Assembly: GCF_004768465.1 (NCBI RefSeq)
Contig: NZ_SRMF01000003.1
Coordinates: 372,001 to 436,000, forward strand
Reading direction: 5' to 3'
DNA from: Natronospirillum operosum
GTDB taxonomy: Bacteria; Pseudomonadota; Gammaproteobacteria; Pseudomonadales; Natronospirillaceae
Length of the DNA: 64,000 nucleotides
The position numbers and the translations under genes are program-made. Under the pieces are notes generated by a model. That model searched no databases. It was not told the DNA's origin and was given only the letters and a program-made list of their open reading frames with translations. Positions 34,839 to 44,464 of the stretch are shown in pieces (the stretch's first letter is position 1; every line of letters begins with the position of its first letter).

Positions 34839-35799
34839 GCTCGAGGGCGGCCAGGCCGTTGCGGTCGGGCAGGCCTTCCATGTCGCCCGGCACCTGCACG
34901 GCGGCAGAACCCAGCAGGTTGCCCCGACGTATTGCGGCCTCCGGCCCCAGTCCTTCCAGCATGCCGCTGACAAAGCCCACGGCAAAGGCGTCACCGGCGC
35001 CGACAGTATCCACCACCTCATCTACCTTGAATCCCGGAACTTCCAGCGTCTGGCGGCGGCCGTCCAGCTCGCCCCGGAAATAGCTGCCCTCGGACCCCAG
35101 CTTGATGGCCACAGCGGCACAGCCCATGTCCAGATAGTGATCGGCGATGGCCTCCGGTGTCTGTTGCCCGGTCAGGATACGACCTTCCTCCAGGCCCGGC
35201 ATGACCCAGTCTGCCAGTGCGGCCATCTCGTTCAGCGTCTGACGCATGGTGGCGGTATCCGGCCACAGGGTTGGGCGCAGGTTGGGGTCGAAAGAAATGG
35301 AGGTCTGCTCAGCCCGCGCCTGGCGCAGCAGGGTCCAGGTCAGGCCCCGGCAGCCGGCAGACAGGGCCGGCGTGATGCCGGTGCAGTGCAGATGCCGAAA
35401 GTGCCCGCAATCGAGACCATCAGCATGGCCGGCTGTCATCTGGCTGGCGGCGCTGCCAGTGCGAAAGTATTCGACCTTGGGGTCGCGTCCGGCCAGCACC
35501 TTTTCCTTGAACATCAGCCCGGTGTGCTCACCTGCCAAGGTAGCGAAGCGCGCGCAGTCAATGCCTTCCTGCTCCAGACACTGGCGGATATAGGCGCCGA
35601 AGCTGTCATCACCGACCTGACTCAGCCAGTGCACCTCGAAGCCGAGGCGGGCCAGGCCAATGGCCACATTGGTGTCCGCCCCGGCCAGGCGGCGGCTGAA
35701 CTGCGGCACGGTCGACAGGGCGCCGGTCTGGTCGGCGGTAAAGAGCGCCATGGCTTCGCCAAAGGTCAGAATGGGGTCTTGCTGCTGGGGGGTGACCAT
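34819..35799 (-). CDS. kdgK: 2-dehydro-3-deoxygluconokinase (second copy)
   Basis: PfkB-family kinase of 326 residues. The N-terminus has ILTFGEAMALFTADQTG, the substrate loop has GADTNVAIGLARLGF, and the catalytic motif is DTVGAGDAFAVGFVSGML. ATG 35799 with AGGA upstream is chosen; the open frame to 35862 runs through the repeats in the divergent promoter. It is divergent from gntR and the glucuronate operon, which generates KDG, so it supplies the phosphorylation step. It differs clearly from KdgK at 11081-12010. Confidence 0.88.
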   Translation of the reverse strand: MVTPQQQDPILTFGEAMALFTADQTGALSTVPQFSRRLAGADTNVAIGLARLGFEVHWLSQVGDDSFGAYIRQCLEQEGIDCARFATLAGEHTGLMFKEKVLAGRDPKVEYFRTGSAASQMTAGHADGLDCGHFRHLHCTGITPALSAGCRGLTWTLLRQARAEQTSISFDPNLRPTLWPDTATMRQTLNEMAALADWVMPGLEEGRILTGQQTPEAIADHYLDMGCAAVAIKLGSEGSYFRGELDGRRQTLEVPGFKVDEVVDTVGAGDAFAVGFVSGMLEGLGPEAAIRRGNLLGSAAVQVPGDMEGLPDRNGLAALELRAPAP

Positions 35800-35842
35800 T
35801 GTGATTGTCCTGTTATCAAGGGTTTGACATAAGCCAACTCTA

Positions 35843-35882
35843 ACAACTACCATACTAGTCATACAACAACTACCATACTAGT
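35843..35882. repeat. tandem 17-bp direct repeat, candidate GntR operator
   Basis: ACAACTACCATACTAGT occurs at 35843-35859 and again at 35866-35882, a 23-bp period. Each copy contains the 6-bp palindrome ACTAGT. The repeats occupy the divergent promoter between kdgK and gntR, ending 10 bp before the gntR start. This is the likely site where the FCD-type regulator represses itself and the divergent kinase. Confidence 0.6.
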
Positions 35883-35892
35883 AAGGCAAGTC

Positions 35893-36645
35893 ATGACAGA
35901 CACCGCACCCACCCCCTCGCTGATTCAACTCTGGGAAGAGCAGAGCGACACCAATGTGCGCAAACGGCTGTATGAAGTGCTGCGCCAATCCATCATTCGC
36001 ATGTCGCTGGCACCCGGTCAGTTGTTGTCGGAAAACGAAATTGCCCAGACCTTTTCCGTCAGCCGACAGCCGGTGCGTGAAGCCTTCATTCGGCTGTCGG
36101 AAGCCGGTCTGGTCGAAATCCGGCCCCAGCGTGGCACCTTTGTGGTGCAGATATCCCAGGAGGCGGTGACCGAGGCCCGGTTTGTGCGTGAGGCCATCGA
36201 AGTCGCGGTGGCCTGCTCGGCGGCAGAAGAAGGGCTGGCGCCCGATGTCATCAGCGAACTGCAGGAGCTGGTGGAACGTCAGCGGCGCTGCATCGAGCCG
36301 CTGGACCATGATCGGTTCTACCAGTTGGACGAAGACTTCCACCGCACACTGGCGCTGGGTGCCGGCCATGATGTGGCCTGGCGGCTGACGCAGGACGTGA
36401 AGGCGCAACTGGATAGGGTGCGGTATCTGAGTCTGCCGCAGACCACGCCGCTGCCCAAGCTGATCGAGCAGCATGCGGCCATTCTCGAATGCGTTATCAA
36501 CCGAGATGTGGAAGGCACCGAGCGTGTCGTAAAAGCACACATGCGTGAAATTCTGCGCTCGCTGCCCGATCTCGTCGAGCGTTTCCCGGACATGTTTCAG
36601 CCAGCAGTGGGTCTCTACCGCCGTCGGCGCAGTGCACTGGGTTAG
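35893..36645 (+). CDS. GntR-family (FCD domain) transcriptional regulator
   Basis: 250-residue FadR-subfamily regulator. The N-terminal winged helix includes LAPGQLLSENEIAQTFSVSR and QPVREAFIRLSEAGLVEIRP; the C-terminal all-helical FCD domain has the metal-ligand-type Asp/His in DEDFHRTLALGAGH, a His in IEQHAAILECV and another in VKAHMREIL. This type (UxuR/ExuR-like) usually senses hexuronates or their intermediates. It stands between kdgK and dctPQM-uxaC-manD-uxuB-eda. Confidence 0.88.
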   Translation: MTDTAPTPSLIQLWEEQSDTNVRKRLYEVLRQSIIRMSLAPGQLLSENEIAQTFSVSRQPVREAFIRLSEAGLVEIRPQRGTFVVQISQEAVTEARFVREAIEVAVACSAAEEGLAPDVISELQELVERQRRCIEPLDHDRFYQLDEDFHRTLALGAGHDVAWRLTQDVKAQLDRVRYLSLPQTTPLPKLIEQHAAILECVINRDVEGTERVVKAHMREILRSLPDLVERFPDMFQPAVGLYRRRRSALG

Positions 36646-36671
36646 GCGCTTCGGCGCTGGCCCTGCTTTTA

Positions 36672-36709
36672 AGCAGCCCGACCGGGCTGCTCAATAACAA
36701 ACTGTTATT
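36672..36709. promoter_or_regulatory. hairpin plus inverted repeat before glucuronate TRAP operon
   Basis: A GC-rich stem, AGCAGCCCG / CGGGCTGCT (36672-36691), is followed at once by AATAACA-AAC-TGTTATT (36693-36709), a perfect 7-bp-arm inverted repeat. The first could weakly terminate gntR transcription, though no U-run follows. The second is AT-rich and fits an operator about 25 bp before the dctP start. Both roles are inferred. Confidence 0.45.
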
Positions 36710-36733
36710 ACAAAAATAACATCAGGAGAAACC

Positions 36734-37696
36734 ATGAAAACTAAAGCTATGCTGTCAGCACTTGCTCTGGCAATGCTGGGTAACTTCGCACACGCAGATC
36801 AATACTATCTGAACCTGTCTGCAGCCGTGACCTCGCAGGACCCCATGGTTATCGCCATGGAAGCTGCAGCGGAACGGATTGCGGAACGTACCGATGGCCA
36901 GATGACGGTTCGGGTTTTCCCGAGCAGCCAGTTGGGCTCCGATGAGGACGTGATCGAGCAGATCCGCAGTGGCGCCAATATCGGCATTCTGGTCGATGCC
37001 GGGCGTCTGTCCCAGTACAAGTCGGAACTGGGTATTCTGAGTGCCCCTTATCTGGTAGACGACTATACCCAGTACGAGCAGATCACTTCTTCTGATCTGT
37101 ATCTGCAATGGGTGGAAGATCTGGCTGACGACAGTGGTCTGCGTCTGCTCAACTACAACTGGTTCCAGGGCTCGCGTGAAATGCTGACCAAGGAACCGGT
37201 GGAAGGGCCGGACGATCTGCGCGGCGTGCGCGTGCGCACCATCAACTCTCCGGTCTGGATGAGCACCATCCGTGACATGGGAGCGACGCCGACGCCACTG
37301 CCGTGGACAGAAGTCTATTCTGCCCTGCAGCTCGGCTCCATCGACGGGGCTGAAGCTCAGCTCACCGCTGCCGAAGGCCAGAATCTGCACGAAGTGGTCA
37401 ACCACATTGCGCTGACCGGCCATATCCAACTGCTGACCGGCATCGCCACCTCGGAAGAGTGGTATCAGGGTCTGCCGTCCGATTTCCGTGAGATCGTGTA
37501 CGAAGAGCTGCTGGCCGCCGGTGAAGAAGCCAGTCAGGCCACTGTAGATGCACTGGATGCGGTGCGTGCGCGCATGGAAGACGCTGGTGTCACCTTCCGT
37601 GATGTGGACATCGATGTGTTCCGCGACCGGGTTTCAGGTGTGTACGAAGAATTGGGCTATGACCAGTACCGTGATGAACTGACCTCGGGTCTGTAA
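36734..37696 (+). CDS. dctP: TRAP transporter periplasmic binding protein DctP (glucuronate cluster)
   Basis: 320-residue periplasmic binding subunit with a clear Sec signal (KTKAMLSALALAMLGNFAHA, cleaved after AHA near 21). Family motifs: VRVFPSSQLGSDEDVIEQIR, the ligand-carboxylate Arg in DLRGVRVRTINSPVW, and EVYSALQLGSIDGAEAQL. Gene order with uxaC, manD and uxuB makes D-glucuronate or a similar hexuronate the likely ligand. AGGAG precedes ATG 36734. Confidence 0.93.
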   Translation: MKTKAMLSALALAMLGNFAHADQYYLNLSAAVTSQDPMVIAMEAAAERIAERTDGQMTVRVFPSSQLGSDEDVIEQIRSGANIGILVDAGRLSQYKSELGILSAPYLVDDYTQYEQITSSDLYLQWVEDLADDSGLRLLNYNWFQGSREMLTKEPVEGPDDLRGVRVRTINSPVWMSTIRDMGATPTPLPWTEVYSALQLGSIDGAEAQLTAAEGQNLHEVVNHIALTGHIQLLTGIATSEEWYQGLPSDFREIVYEELLAAGEEASQATVDALDAVRARMEDAGVTFRDVDIDVFRDRVSGVYEELGYDQYRDELTSGL

Positions 37697-37703
37697 TGGT
37701 TGT

Positions 37704-37727
37704 GCCGGTACTCCCCGGAGTGCCGGC
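37704..37727 (+). other. hairpin between dctP and dctQ
   Basis: GCCGGTACTCC and GGAGTGCCGGC pair over 11 bp with one G-U wobble around CC. No terminal U-run. Same position relative to the binding-protein gene as the hairpins at 9749 and 29910. Confidence 0.7.
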
Positions 37728-37759
37728 CCTGTTCTCTGGGACATCATGGAGTAACACTC

Positions 37760-38254
37760 ATGTGGCGCTGGTATGACCGAACCGAAGAGTGGCTGGCCCT
37801 GCTGTTGTTGGCGGGTCTGTCGCTGAGCATGTTGCTGACGGCCACCATGCGGGCTTTGGGCTCACCCTTTGCCGGTGGGGCCGAATTCGCGCAATTTCTG
37901 TTTATCTGGACGACGGTGCTGGGTGCCAATATCACGCTGCGTCGCGGCGGGCAGATCCGGGTAGACGCTGTGGTATCCCTGCTGCCGGTACCGGTAGCGA
38001 AGTTTCTGAGCGCCATCTGTCTGCTGCTGATGCTGGGCTTTCTGGTCCTGCTGGTACGCCACGGCTTCCCGCTGGCGCTGCGCAACTGGCAACGCCCCAT
38101 GGGCGTGGGACTGCTGAGTTATGGCTATGTGACGCTGGCACTGCCGGTGGGCGCTGCACTGATGATCATTACGCTGCTCAGGCGGGTGGTAAGCCAGGGA
38201 ATCAGTGGTGCATTGGTATCGGATGATCATCTGCTGACGGATAAACCATTATGA
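37760..38254 (+). CDS. dctQ: TRAP transporter small permease DctQ
   Basis: 164-residue four-helix membrane subunit. The GAEFAQFLFIWTTVLGANIT block and following RRGGQIRVDAVVSLLP are DctQ signatures. ATG 37760 has GGAGT upstream; the open frame from 37700 crosses the hairpin and is not used. Overlaps dctM as ATGA. Confidence 0.9.
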   Translation: MWRWYDRTEEWLALLLLAGLSLSMLLTATMRALGSPFAGGAEFAQFLFIWTTVLGANITLRRGGQIRVDAVVSLLPVPVAKFLSAICLLLMLGFLVLLVRHGFPLALRNWQRPMGVGLLSYGYVTLALPVGAALMIITLLRRVVSQGISGALVSDDHLLTDKPL

Positions 38255-39540
38255 CTGCTGCAATACTGCTCGGCCTGGCCCTGTTGCTGATGGCCATTGG
38301 TATGCCCGTGGCGTTTGCCATCGGTATTGCCGGCTTCACTTTCTTCTTTCTGCCCGACACCTTTCTGCCGATCAATATCGGTCCGCAGCGTATGGTGTCG
38401 GCGACGCAATCCTTTCCGCTGCTGGCGGTGCCACTGTTCATACTGATCGGGCACCTGATGAACGCCAGCGGCATTACCCCGCGCCTGCTCAAGCTGGCAG
38501 GCCTGCTCGCCGGCTGGATGCGTGGTGGTATCGCCCAGGCCAGCCTGGTGCTGAGTGCCATGATGGGCGGTATCTCCGGTTCTGCCGTGGCCGATGCGGC
38601 CATGCAGTCCCGCGTGCTGGGCCCGGGCATGATCCAGCAGGGCTACAAGCCTGCCTATGCCGCTGCAGTGCTGTCCATCGGTGGTCTGATCACGGCCACC
38701 ATACCGCCCAGTATCGGGCTGATTCTGTATGGCTATCTGGGCCAGGTGTCGATCGGGCGTCTGTTCATTGCCGGCATTGTGCCTGGCATCCTGCTGATGA
38801 TCGGTCTGATGATCACCACCTTTCTGCTGGCCCGCAAGCGGGGCTATCTGCCCATTCATGACAAGCGTCCGACCGCGCGGGAAATTCTGAAGGCGACCGG
38901 TGAGAGTATCTGGGCGCTGCTGTTCCCGGTCTGGCTGCTGGTGGGCATTCGCTACGGGCTGTTCACGCCATCCGAGGCCGGTGCCTTTGCGGTGGCCTAT
39001 GCCCTGATAGTGGGGTGTCTGATCCACCGCGAGATGGGGCTGCGCGATATCATCAATGCCCTGCATGCCAGTGTGCGGGACATCGGCATGATCATGCTGA
39101 TCATCATGTTCTCCGGCGTGATTGGCTATGTGGTGTCGTTCGAACGGGTACCGCAAACCATTGCCGAGCTGACGGTCGGTGTTTTCAGCAGCCCCATCAC
39201 GCTGTTACTGACCCTGAGCCTGCTGCTGGTGTTCTTCGGCATGCTGCTGGAGGCGACCGTGGTGGTTGTGCTGCTGACGCCGATTCTGGTGCCGGTGATT
39301 ACCGCCGCCGGCATTGACCCGGTGCATTTCGGGCTGATCATGATGACGCTGGTGACCTTTGGTGGCATGACGCCGCCGGTGGGTATATCCATGTACGCCG
39401 TGTGCGGCATTCTGAACTGTTCCTTCGTGGATTACAGCCGGGAGCTGCTGCCTTATGCGGCGGCCGTGTTGCTGGTGGTGCTGGGCATCATACTGTTCCC
39501 GAACCTGGTGCTGTTCCTGCCCACCCTGTTGATGGGCTGA
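38251..39540 (+). CDS. dctM: TRAP transporter large permease DctM
   Basis: 429-residue permease with about 12 helices. Signatures: AIGMPVAFAIGIAGFTFFFL, MMGGISGSAVADAAMQSRVL, and FGGMTPPVGISMYAVCGI. It uses the sodium gradient in characterised systems. Partner of dctP and dctQ above; uxaC follows after 49 nt. Confidence 0.93.
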   Translation: MTAAILLGLALLLMAIGMPVAFAIGIAGFTFFFLPDTFLPINIGPQRMVSATQSFPLLAVPLFILIGHLMNASGITPRLLKLAGLLAGWMRGGIAQASLVLSAMMGGISGSAVADAAMQSRVLGPGMIQQGYKPAYAAAVLSIGGLITATIPPSIGLILYGYLGQVSIGRLFIAGIVPGILLMIGLMITTFLLARKRGYLPIHDKRPTAREILKATGESIWALLFPVWLLVGIRYGLFTPSEAGAFAVAYALIVGCLIHREMGLRDIINALHASVRDIGMIMLIIMFSGVIGYVVSFERVPQTIAELTVGVFSSPITLLLTLSLLLVFFGMLLEATVVVVLLTPILVPVITAAGIDPVHFGLIMMTLVTFGGMTPPVGISMYAVCGILNCSFVDYSRELLPYAAAVLLVVLGIILFPNLVLFLPTLLMG

Positions 39541-39589
39541 TGCAGCGGCGAACCTTACACTGACCCCAAGCAAGAGTGACGAGAGAGTT

Positions 39590-41011
39590 ATGACACATAC
39601 TGATCACATCGAGTTCATGGGTCCGGATTTTCTGCTGGCAAGCGAGCAGGCCCGGCGCCTGTATCACGATCATGCGGCAGCCATGCCGATCTGTGATTAT
39701 CACTCGCATCTGAGCCCGCAGGAGATCGCCACCAACCACCAGTTTGCGGACATGACCGAACTGTGGCTGCAGGGCGATCACTACAAGTGGCGGGCCATGC
39801 GCTGTGCCGGTATTGATGAAAGTCGAATCACCGGTGCTGCCGATGCGCGCGAGCGTTTTCAGGCCTGGGCAGAAACCGTGCCCGACTGTCTGGGCAACCC
39901 GCTGTACCACTGGACCCATTCCGAACTGCGCCATCCGCTGGGCATTCAGAACATTCTGCTGTCGCCGGCCACGGCCGATGACATCTGGCAGCGGGCCTCC
40001 GATGCTTTGGCCACCCCGGGCCTGAGGGCGCACGGTATTCTCGACAGCTTCAATGTCCGTACCGTCTGCACCACGGACGACCCGGTGGATGCGCTGACTC
40101 ATCACAGCCGGCATGCCGAGAGCAATGCCGGGGTTCAGATGCTGCCGACGTTCCGGCCGGATGCCATTCTGAAGGTCGACCAGCCGGGTTTTGCCGAGTA
40201 CGTGGATGAACTGGCCGCTGCCAGCAATACCATCATCAGCCGCTATGACGACCTGCTGGCGGCGCTGAGTCAGCGTCTGGACTACTTTGCCGAACACGGC
40301 TGCTGCCTGTCGGACCACAGTCTGGAAAAACCCGTCTTTGTCGAGCCTCCGGCAAACGCCGAACTGGACCGCATTCTGGCCCGGGCGCTGGCCGGCCAGC
40401 CGTTATCGGCAGACGATGCAGCCGGCTTCACCACAGCCTTGCTGCTGTGGCTGGGTCAGCAGTATGCGCGGCGTGAATGGGTCATGCAGTTGCATCTCGG
40501 CGCTCTGCGCAGCATCAACCAGCGCGGCCTGGAAACCATTGGCATCAACAGCGGCTTCGATGCCATTGGCGATACCACCTATGCCGAACCGCTGGCGCGG
40601 CTGCTCAGTGCGCTGGACTATCAGCACAGCCTGCCGCGCACCGTGGTGTACAACCTGAACCCGCGTGACAACGAGATGCTGGCCGCTCTGGTGGGCAGCT
40701 TTCAGGGTGACGGCATCCCCGGCAAGGTGCAGTTCGGCGCTGCCTGGTGGTTCAATGACCAGAAAGACGGCATCGAACGCCAGTTGATCACCCAGATGCA
40801 GTTCGGCCTGCTGAGCCACTTTGTCGGCATGCTGACCGATTCACGCAGTCTGTTGTCGTTCTCCCGCCATGACTATTTCCGCCGCATTCTGTGCAACATG
40901 CTGGGCGACCAGATGCTGCAGGGCGAACTGCCCAATGATGCGGACAGGATCGGTGAGCTGGTCCGAGCGGTCTGTTATGACAACGTGCAGCGTTACCTTT
41001 TTGACCGCTGA
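39590..41011 (+). CDS. uxaC: glucuronate (uronate) isomerase
   Basis: 473-residue isomerase converting D-glucuronate to D-fructuronate (and galacturonate to tagaturonate). The amidohydrolase-fold metal motif is CDYHSHLSPQEIATNHQF; later blocks are HWTHSELRHPLGIQNILLSP, and LTDSRSLLSFSRHDYFRRIL near the C-terminus. Usual UxaC length. ATG 39590 follows GAGAG. First enzyme gene after the TRAP transporter. Confidence 0.96.
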   Translation: MTHTDHIEFMGPDFLLASEQARRLYHDHAAAMPICDYHSHLSPQEIATNHQFADMTELWLQGDHYKWRAMRCAGIDESRITGAADARERFQAWAETVPDCLGNPLYHWTHSELRHPLGIQNILLSPATADDIWQRASDALATPGLRAHGILDSFNVRTVCTTDDPVDALTHHSRHAESNAGVQMLPTFRPDAILKVDQPGFAEYVDELAAASNTIISRYDDLLAALSQRLDYFAEHGCCLSDHSLEKPVFVEPPANAELDRILARALAGQPLSADDAAGFTTALLLWLGQQYARREWVMQLHLGALRSINQRGLETIGINSGFDAIGDTTYAEPLARLLSALDYQHSLPRTVVYNLNPRDNEMLAALVGSFQGDGIPGKVQFGAAWWFNDQKDGIERQLITQMQFGLLSHFVGMLTDSRSLLSFSRHDYFRRILCNMLGDQMLQGELPNDADRIGELVRAVCYDNVQRYLFDR

Positions 41012-41042
41012 GCGTGGTCAGGCCTGAGTAGAAGGAATACGA

Positions 41043-42254
41043 ATGAAGATTACCGAAGCCTATCTGATTGTGACCAGTCCGGGGCGCAATTTCGTGACCC
41101 TGAAAGTGGTCACCGAATCCGGCGTCTATGGTCTGGGTGATGCCACCCTGAACGGGCGCGAACTGTCCGTGGTGGCGTACCTGGAAGAGCATGTGCTACC
41201 GGCCCTGATTGGACGCGATGCACGGCAGATAGAGGATATCTGGCACTTTTTCTATCGCGGTGCCTACTGGCGTCGGGGGCCGGTGACCATGGCCGCCATA
41301 TCGGCCATTGATGTGGCCCTGTGGGATATCAAGGCGAAGATGGCGAACATGCCGCTCTATCAGTTGCTGGGCGGACGCAGCCGTGACCGTGTCATGGCCT
41401 ATGCGCACTGCACGGGGTCGGACATCGAATCCTGCCTGCAGGAGGTCGAAAAGCATGTGGAGCAGGGCTATCGGGCGGTGCGCCTGCAGGCCGGTGTACC
41501 CGGCATTCCCACCACTTACGGGGTGGCCAAGAATGACGGCGAGCGTTATGAGCCGGCGGATTCGGAACTGCCGGCCGAGCATGTCTGGAGCACGGAGAAG
41601 TACCTGAATCATGTGCCGGAACTGTTCCGTGTCGCGCGCGAGCGCTTCGGCCCGGACCTGCACCTGCTGCACGATGTGCACCACCGCCTGACACCCATCG
41701 AGGCGGCCCGGCTGGGCAAGGCGCTGGAGCCCTATCATCTGTTCTGGCTGGAAGACTGTGTGGCCGCAGAGAATCAGGACAGCTTCCGCCTGATCCGCCA
41801 GCACACCACCACGCCGCTGGCGGTGGGTGAGGTGTTCAACAGCATTCATGACTACCGCACCCTGATCGAGCAGCAACTGATCGACTATGTGCGCACACCG
41901 ATCAGCCATGGCGGCGGCATTACCCATGTGCGGCGGATCGCCGATTTCGCCGCGCTCTACCATATCCGTACCGGCTTCCATGGTCCGACCGACCTGTCAC
42001 CGGTCTGTCTGGGCGCGGCAGTGCATTTCGATACCTGGGTGCCCAATTTCGGCATTCAGGAGCACATGCCCTACGAAGCGCTGACCGACGAGGTGTTCTC
42101 GCATGACTATCGGTTCGAGAACGGCCATTTCATCGTCGGTGAAAAACCCGGCCATGGCGTCGATATCGACGAAGAAAAAGCCAGACTGTATCCCTACCGA
42201 CCAGCCAGCCTGCCGGTAAACCGTCTGGAAGACGGCACCCTCTGGCACTGGTAA
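41043..42254 (+). CDS. manD: D-mannonate dehydratase, enolase-superfamily ManD type
   Basis: 403-residue enolase-superfamily enzyme dehydrating D-mannonate to KDG. Magnesium-ligand and catalytic blocks: [42 protein letters not shown] and [19 protein letters not shown]; the family Arg/Tyr are in [16 protein letters not shown]. This replaces the unrelated iron-dependent UxuA found in enterobacteria. Some family members have low activity or act on D-gluconate; position between uxaC and uxuB argues for mannonate dehydration here. Confidence 0.93.
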   Translation: MKITEAYLIVTSPGRNFVTLKVVTESGVYGLGDATLNGRELSVVAYLEEHVLPALIGRDARQIEDIWHFFYRGAYWRRGPVTMAAISAIDVALWDIKAKMANMPLYQLLGGRSRDRVMAYAHCTGSDIESCLQEVEKHVEQGYRAVRLQAGVPGIPTTYGVAKNDGERYEPADSELPAEHVWSTEKYLNHVPELFRVARERFGPDLHLLHDVHHRLTPIEAARLGKALEPYHLFWLEDCVAAENQDSFRLIRQHTTTPLAVGEVFNSIHDYRTLIEQQLIDYVRTPISHGGGITHVRRIADFAALYHIRTGFHGPTDLSPVCLGAAVHFDTWVPNFGIQEHMPYEALTDEVFSHDYRFENGHFIVGEKPGHGVDIDEEKARLYPYRPASLPVNRLEDGTLWHW

Positions 42255-42285
42255 TGCACAGCTCGACAAAGGACACCGAATTGCC

Positions 42286-43776
42286 ATGACAGCACACAGC
42301 AAAGCGACCGTGCCCGCTGATATCCGGCATCTGCCTGCGGCGGAGCGCTCAGGCCATATCGGTGTGGTGCACCTCGGCCTGGGTGCCTTTCACCGAGCGC
42401 ATCAGGCGGTGTATCTGGAACGCTTTCGCCAGCACAGCGGTGACCCCCAGTGGGGCATCTGCAGTGCCAACCTGCGCTCCAACCATGCGCTGGTGGACCA
42501 GTTGCGTGCTACTGACGGGCGCTACCATGTGGCCGAGTACACCGACAGCAGCCGCGTGCTGGTGCGTGAAGTCGGCACCATCGAAGAGGTGCTGTTTACC
42601 GGCCAGGACGACAGCGGTATCTGGGGGCGGGATCTGGATCAGTTGCTGCACAGGCTGGCACACCCGGACACCCGGATTGTGACGCTGACGGTGACCGAGA
42701 AAGGCTATTTCCTCAACCCGGCGGATGGCGCCCTGCTGACGGAGCATGCCCTGATTCGCCACGACATGACCCACCCCGAGCAGCCGCGCACGGCCCCCGG
42801 CCTGCTGGTAGCGGCCCTGGCGGCCCGTCGGGCGGCCGGCGTGGCCCCATTCGCGGTGCTGAGCTGTGACAACATGCCGGCCAATGGTGAGCGGGCACAG
42901 GGCGCCGTGGTCAGGCTGGCCGCGCAGACCGACCCCGAGCTGGCGCAGTGGATCGAACAGCAGGTGGCGTTTCCGTCCAGCATGGTCGACCGCATTGTGC
43001 CGGCCATGACGGCGGCCGATTTCGAGCGTCTGTCCAGTCTGCGTCTGGATGACCCGAGCGCGGTCATCGGGGAAGCCTTTGCCCAGTGGGTGATCGAAGA
43101 CCGATTCCCGGCCGGCCGCCCGCAGTGGGAATCCGTCGGCGTGGAAATGGTGCCGGATGTAGCGCCGTTTGAAACCATGAAACTGCGCATGCTCAACGGC
43201 AGCCATTCACTGCTGGCCTATCTGGGCGCCCTGCATGGCGTGGAAACGGTTTATGACGCCGTCTGCCAGCCGGGCTTCCGGGCCCTGCTGCGCCATTACA
43301 TGGGCGCGGAAGCCGCACCCACGCTGGATGTGCCGGCCGGCGTCGATCTGACGCACTACTGTGAAGACCTGCTGCAGCGTTTCGCCAATGACAGCCTGCA
43401 ACACCGGCTGCATCAGATTGCCATGGATGGCTCCCAGAAGTTGCCCCAGCGCTGGCTCTATGGCGCTCTGGAACAGCTGGCTGCCGGGCGCAGCATCAGG
43501 GCCACGGCGCTGGGCGTGGCGGCCTGGATGCGCTACACCCGCGGCACGGATCTGCAGGGGCAGCCCTTTGCCATCAGTGATCCCATGGCCGAGACACTGC
43601 AGGACCTGCACCGGACGCATCAGGATGGGCCGTCCCTGGTCAGAGCCTTCCTGGCCCTCGAAGCTGTTGTGCCGCCCGCACTGGCCCGACAGGAGGTTTT
43701 TCGCGCCGCCGTGCAGCAGGCCTTTCAGGACCTGGAGACACAGAGTCTGGATGAGCTTCTGGCTGCCTTTCTTTGA
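42286..43776 (+). CDS. uxuB: D-fructuronate reductase (mannitol dehydrogenase family)
   Basis: 496-residue polyol-specific long-chain dehydrogenase reducing D-fructuronate to D-mannonate with NADH. The N-terminal nucleotide site has HIGVVHLGLGAFHRAHQAVY and the catalytic Lys-Asn-His signature is KLRMLNGSHSLLAYLG. Mannitol dehydrogenase or tagaturonate reductase are alternative family functions; cluster context favours fructuronate. ATG 42286. Confidence 0.9.
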   Translation: MTAHSKATVPADIRHLPAAERSGHIGVVHLGLGAFHRAHQAVYLERFRQHSGDPQWGICSANLRSNHALVDQLRATDGRYHVAEYTDSSRVLVREVGTIEEVLFTGQDDSGIWGRDLDQLLHRLAHPDTRIVTLTVTEKGYFLNPADGALLTEHALIRHDMTHPEQPRTAPGLLVAALAARRAAGVAPFAVLSCDNMPANGERAQGAVVRLAAQTDPELAQWIEQQVAFPSSMVDRIVPAMTAADFERLSSLRLDDPSAVIGEAFAQWVIEDRFPAGRPQWESVGVEMVPDVAPFETMKLRMLNGSHSLLAYLGALHGVETVYDAVCQPGFRALLRHYMGAEAAPTLDVPAGVDLTHYCEDLLQRFANDSLQHRLHQIAMDGSQKLPQRWLYGALEQLAAGRSIRATALGVAAWMRYTRGTDLQGQPFAISDPMAETLQDLHRTHQDGPSLVRAFLALEAVVPPALARQEVFRAAVQQAFQDLETQSLDELLAAFL

Positions 43777-43823
43777 CCTGAAACCGAACCCTTGAACCGA
43801 ACCTGACAAAGAGTACTCAACCC

Positions 43824-44453
43824 ATGTCACTAGAAATTGCCCCTTTTCTGAAGCAGGCCCACCCGGTCATTCCCGTGCTGGCGGTCGAACATGTCGAGGA
43901 TGCGGTGCCTCTGGCCGAGGCGCTGCAGGCCGGCGGTATCGAGGTGGTGGAAGTCACGTTGCGCACCGAACAGGCGCTCGCGGTCATCAAGGCCATGAAG
44001 CAGGTCAAGGGCATGGTGGTCGGGGCCGGTACCGTGGTGCGGGCCAGCCAGTTCCGTGACCTGGAAGACGTGAAAGCCGATTTCGTGGTCAGCCCGGGGG
44101 CCACGCCTCAGTTGCTGGAAACCGGCCGGGTGTCGAGAATGCCCTTTTTGCCCGCCGTGGCCACGGTATCGGAAGTATTGAAAGGCATGGAAGTGGGCTA
44201 TGACTGCTTCAAGTTCTTTCCCGCTTCCGTACTGGGCGGGCCGGCAGCCCTCAAGGCCCTGCGCGGCCCGCTGCCGGACATCACCTTCTGCCCCACCGGC
44301 GGTATCTCGCTGGCCAATTGCGGCGACTATCTGAGCCTGCCCAATGTGGCCTGCGTCGGCGGTTCCTGGATTGTGCCCGGCGACGCACTGAAAACCAGGG
44401 ACTGGAGCCGCATCGAACAACTGGCGCGCGAAGCGTCATCCCTGCGCGGCTAG
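43824..44453 (+). CDS. eda: 2-dehydro-3-deoxy-phosphogluconate aldolase (second copy)
   Basis: 209-residue class I aldolase. Motifs: PVLAVEHVEDAVPLAEALQA, VEVTLRTEQ, VVGAGTV, SPGATPQL and the Schiff-base Lys in CFKFFPASVLGG, then FCPTGGIS. It completes the glucuronate route within the cluster. Clearly different in sequence from the copy at 14691-15314. Converges on the SulP gene with an 11-bp gap. Confidence 0.94.
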   Translation: MSLEIAPFLKQAHPVIPVLAVEHVEDAVPLAEALQAGGIEVVEVTLRTEQALAVIKAMKQVKGMVVGAGTVVRASQFRDLEDVKADFVVSPGATPQLLETGRVSRMPFLPAVATVSEVLKGMEVGYDCFKFFPASVLGGPAALKALRGPLPDITFCPTGGISLANCGDYLSLPNVACVGGSWIVPGDALKTRDWSRIEQLAREASSLRG

Positions 44454-44464
44454 CGTTTTCGGGT

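Noticed and set aside
36672-36691. Intrinsic terminator after gntR
   Set aside because: The stem is strong but no U-run follows on either strand, so it is listed only as a hairpin of uncertain function.
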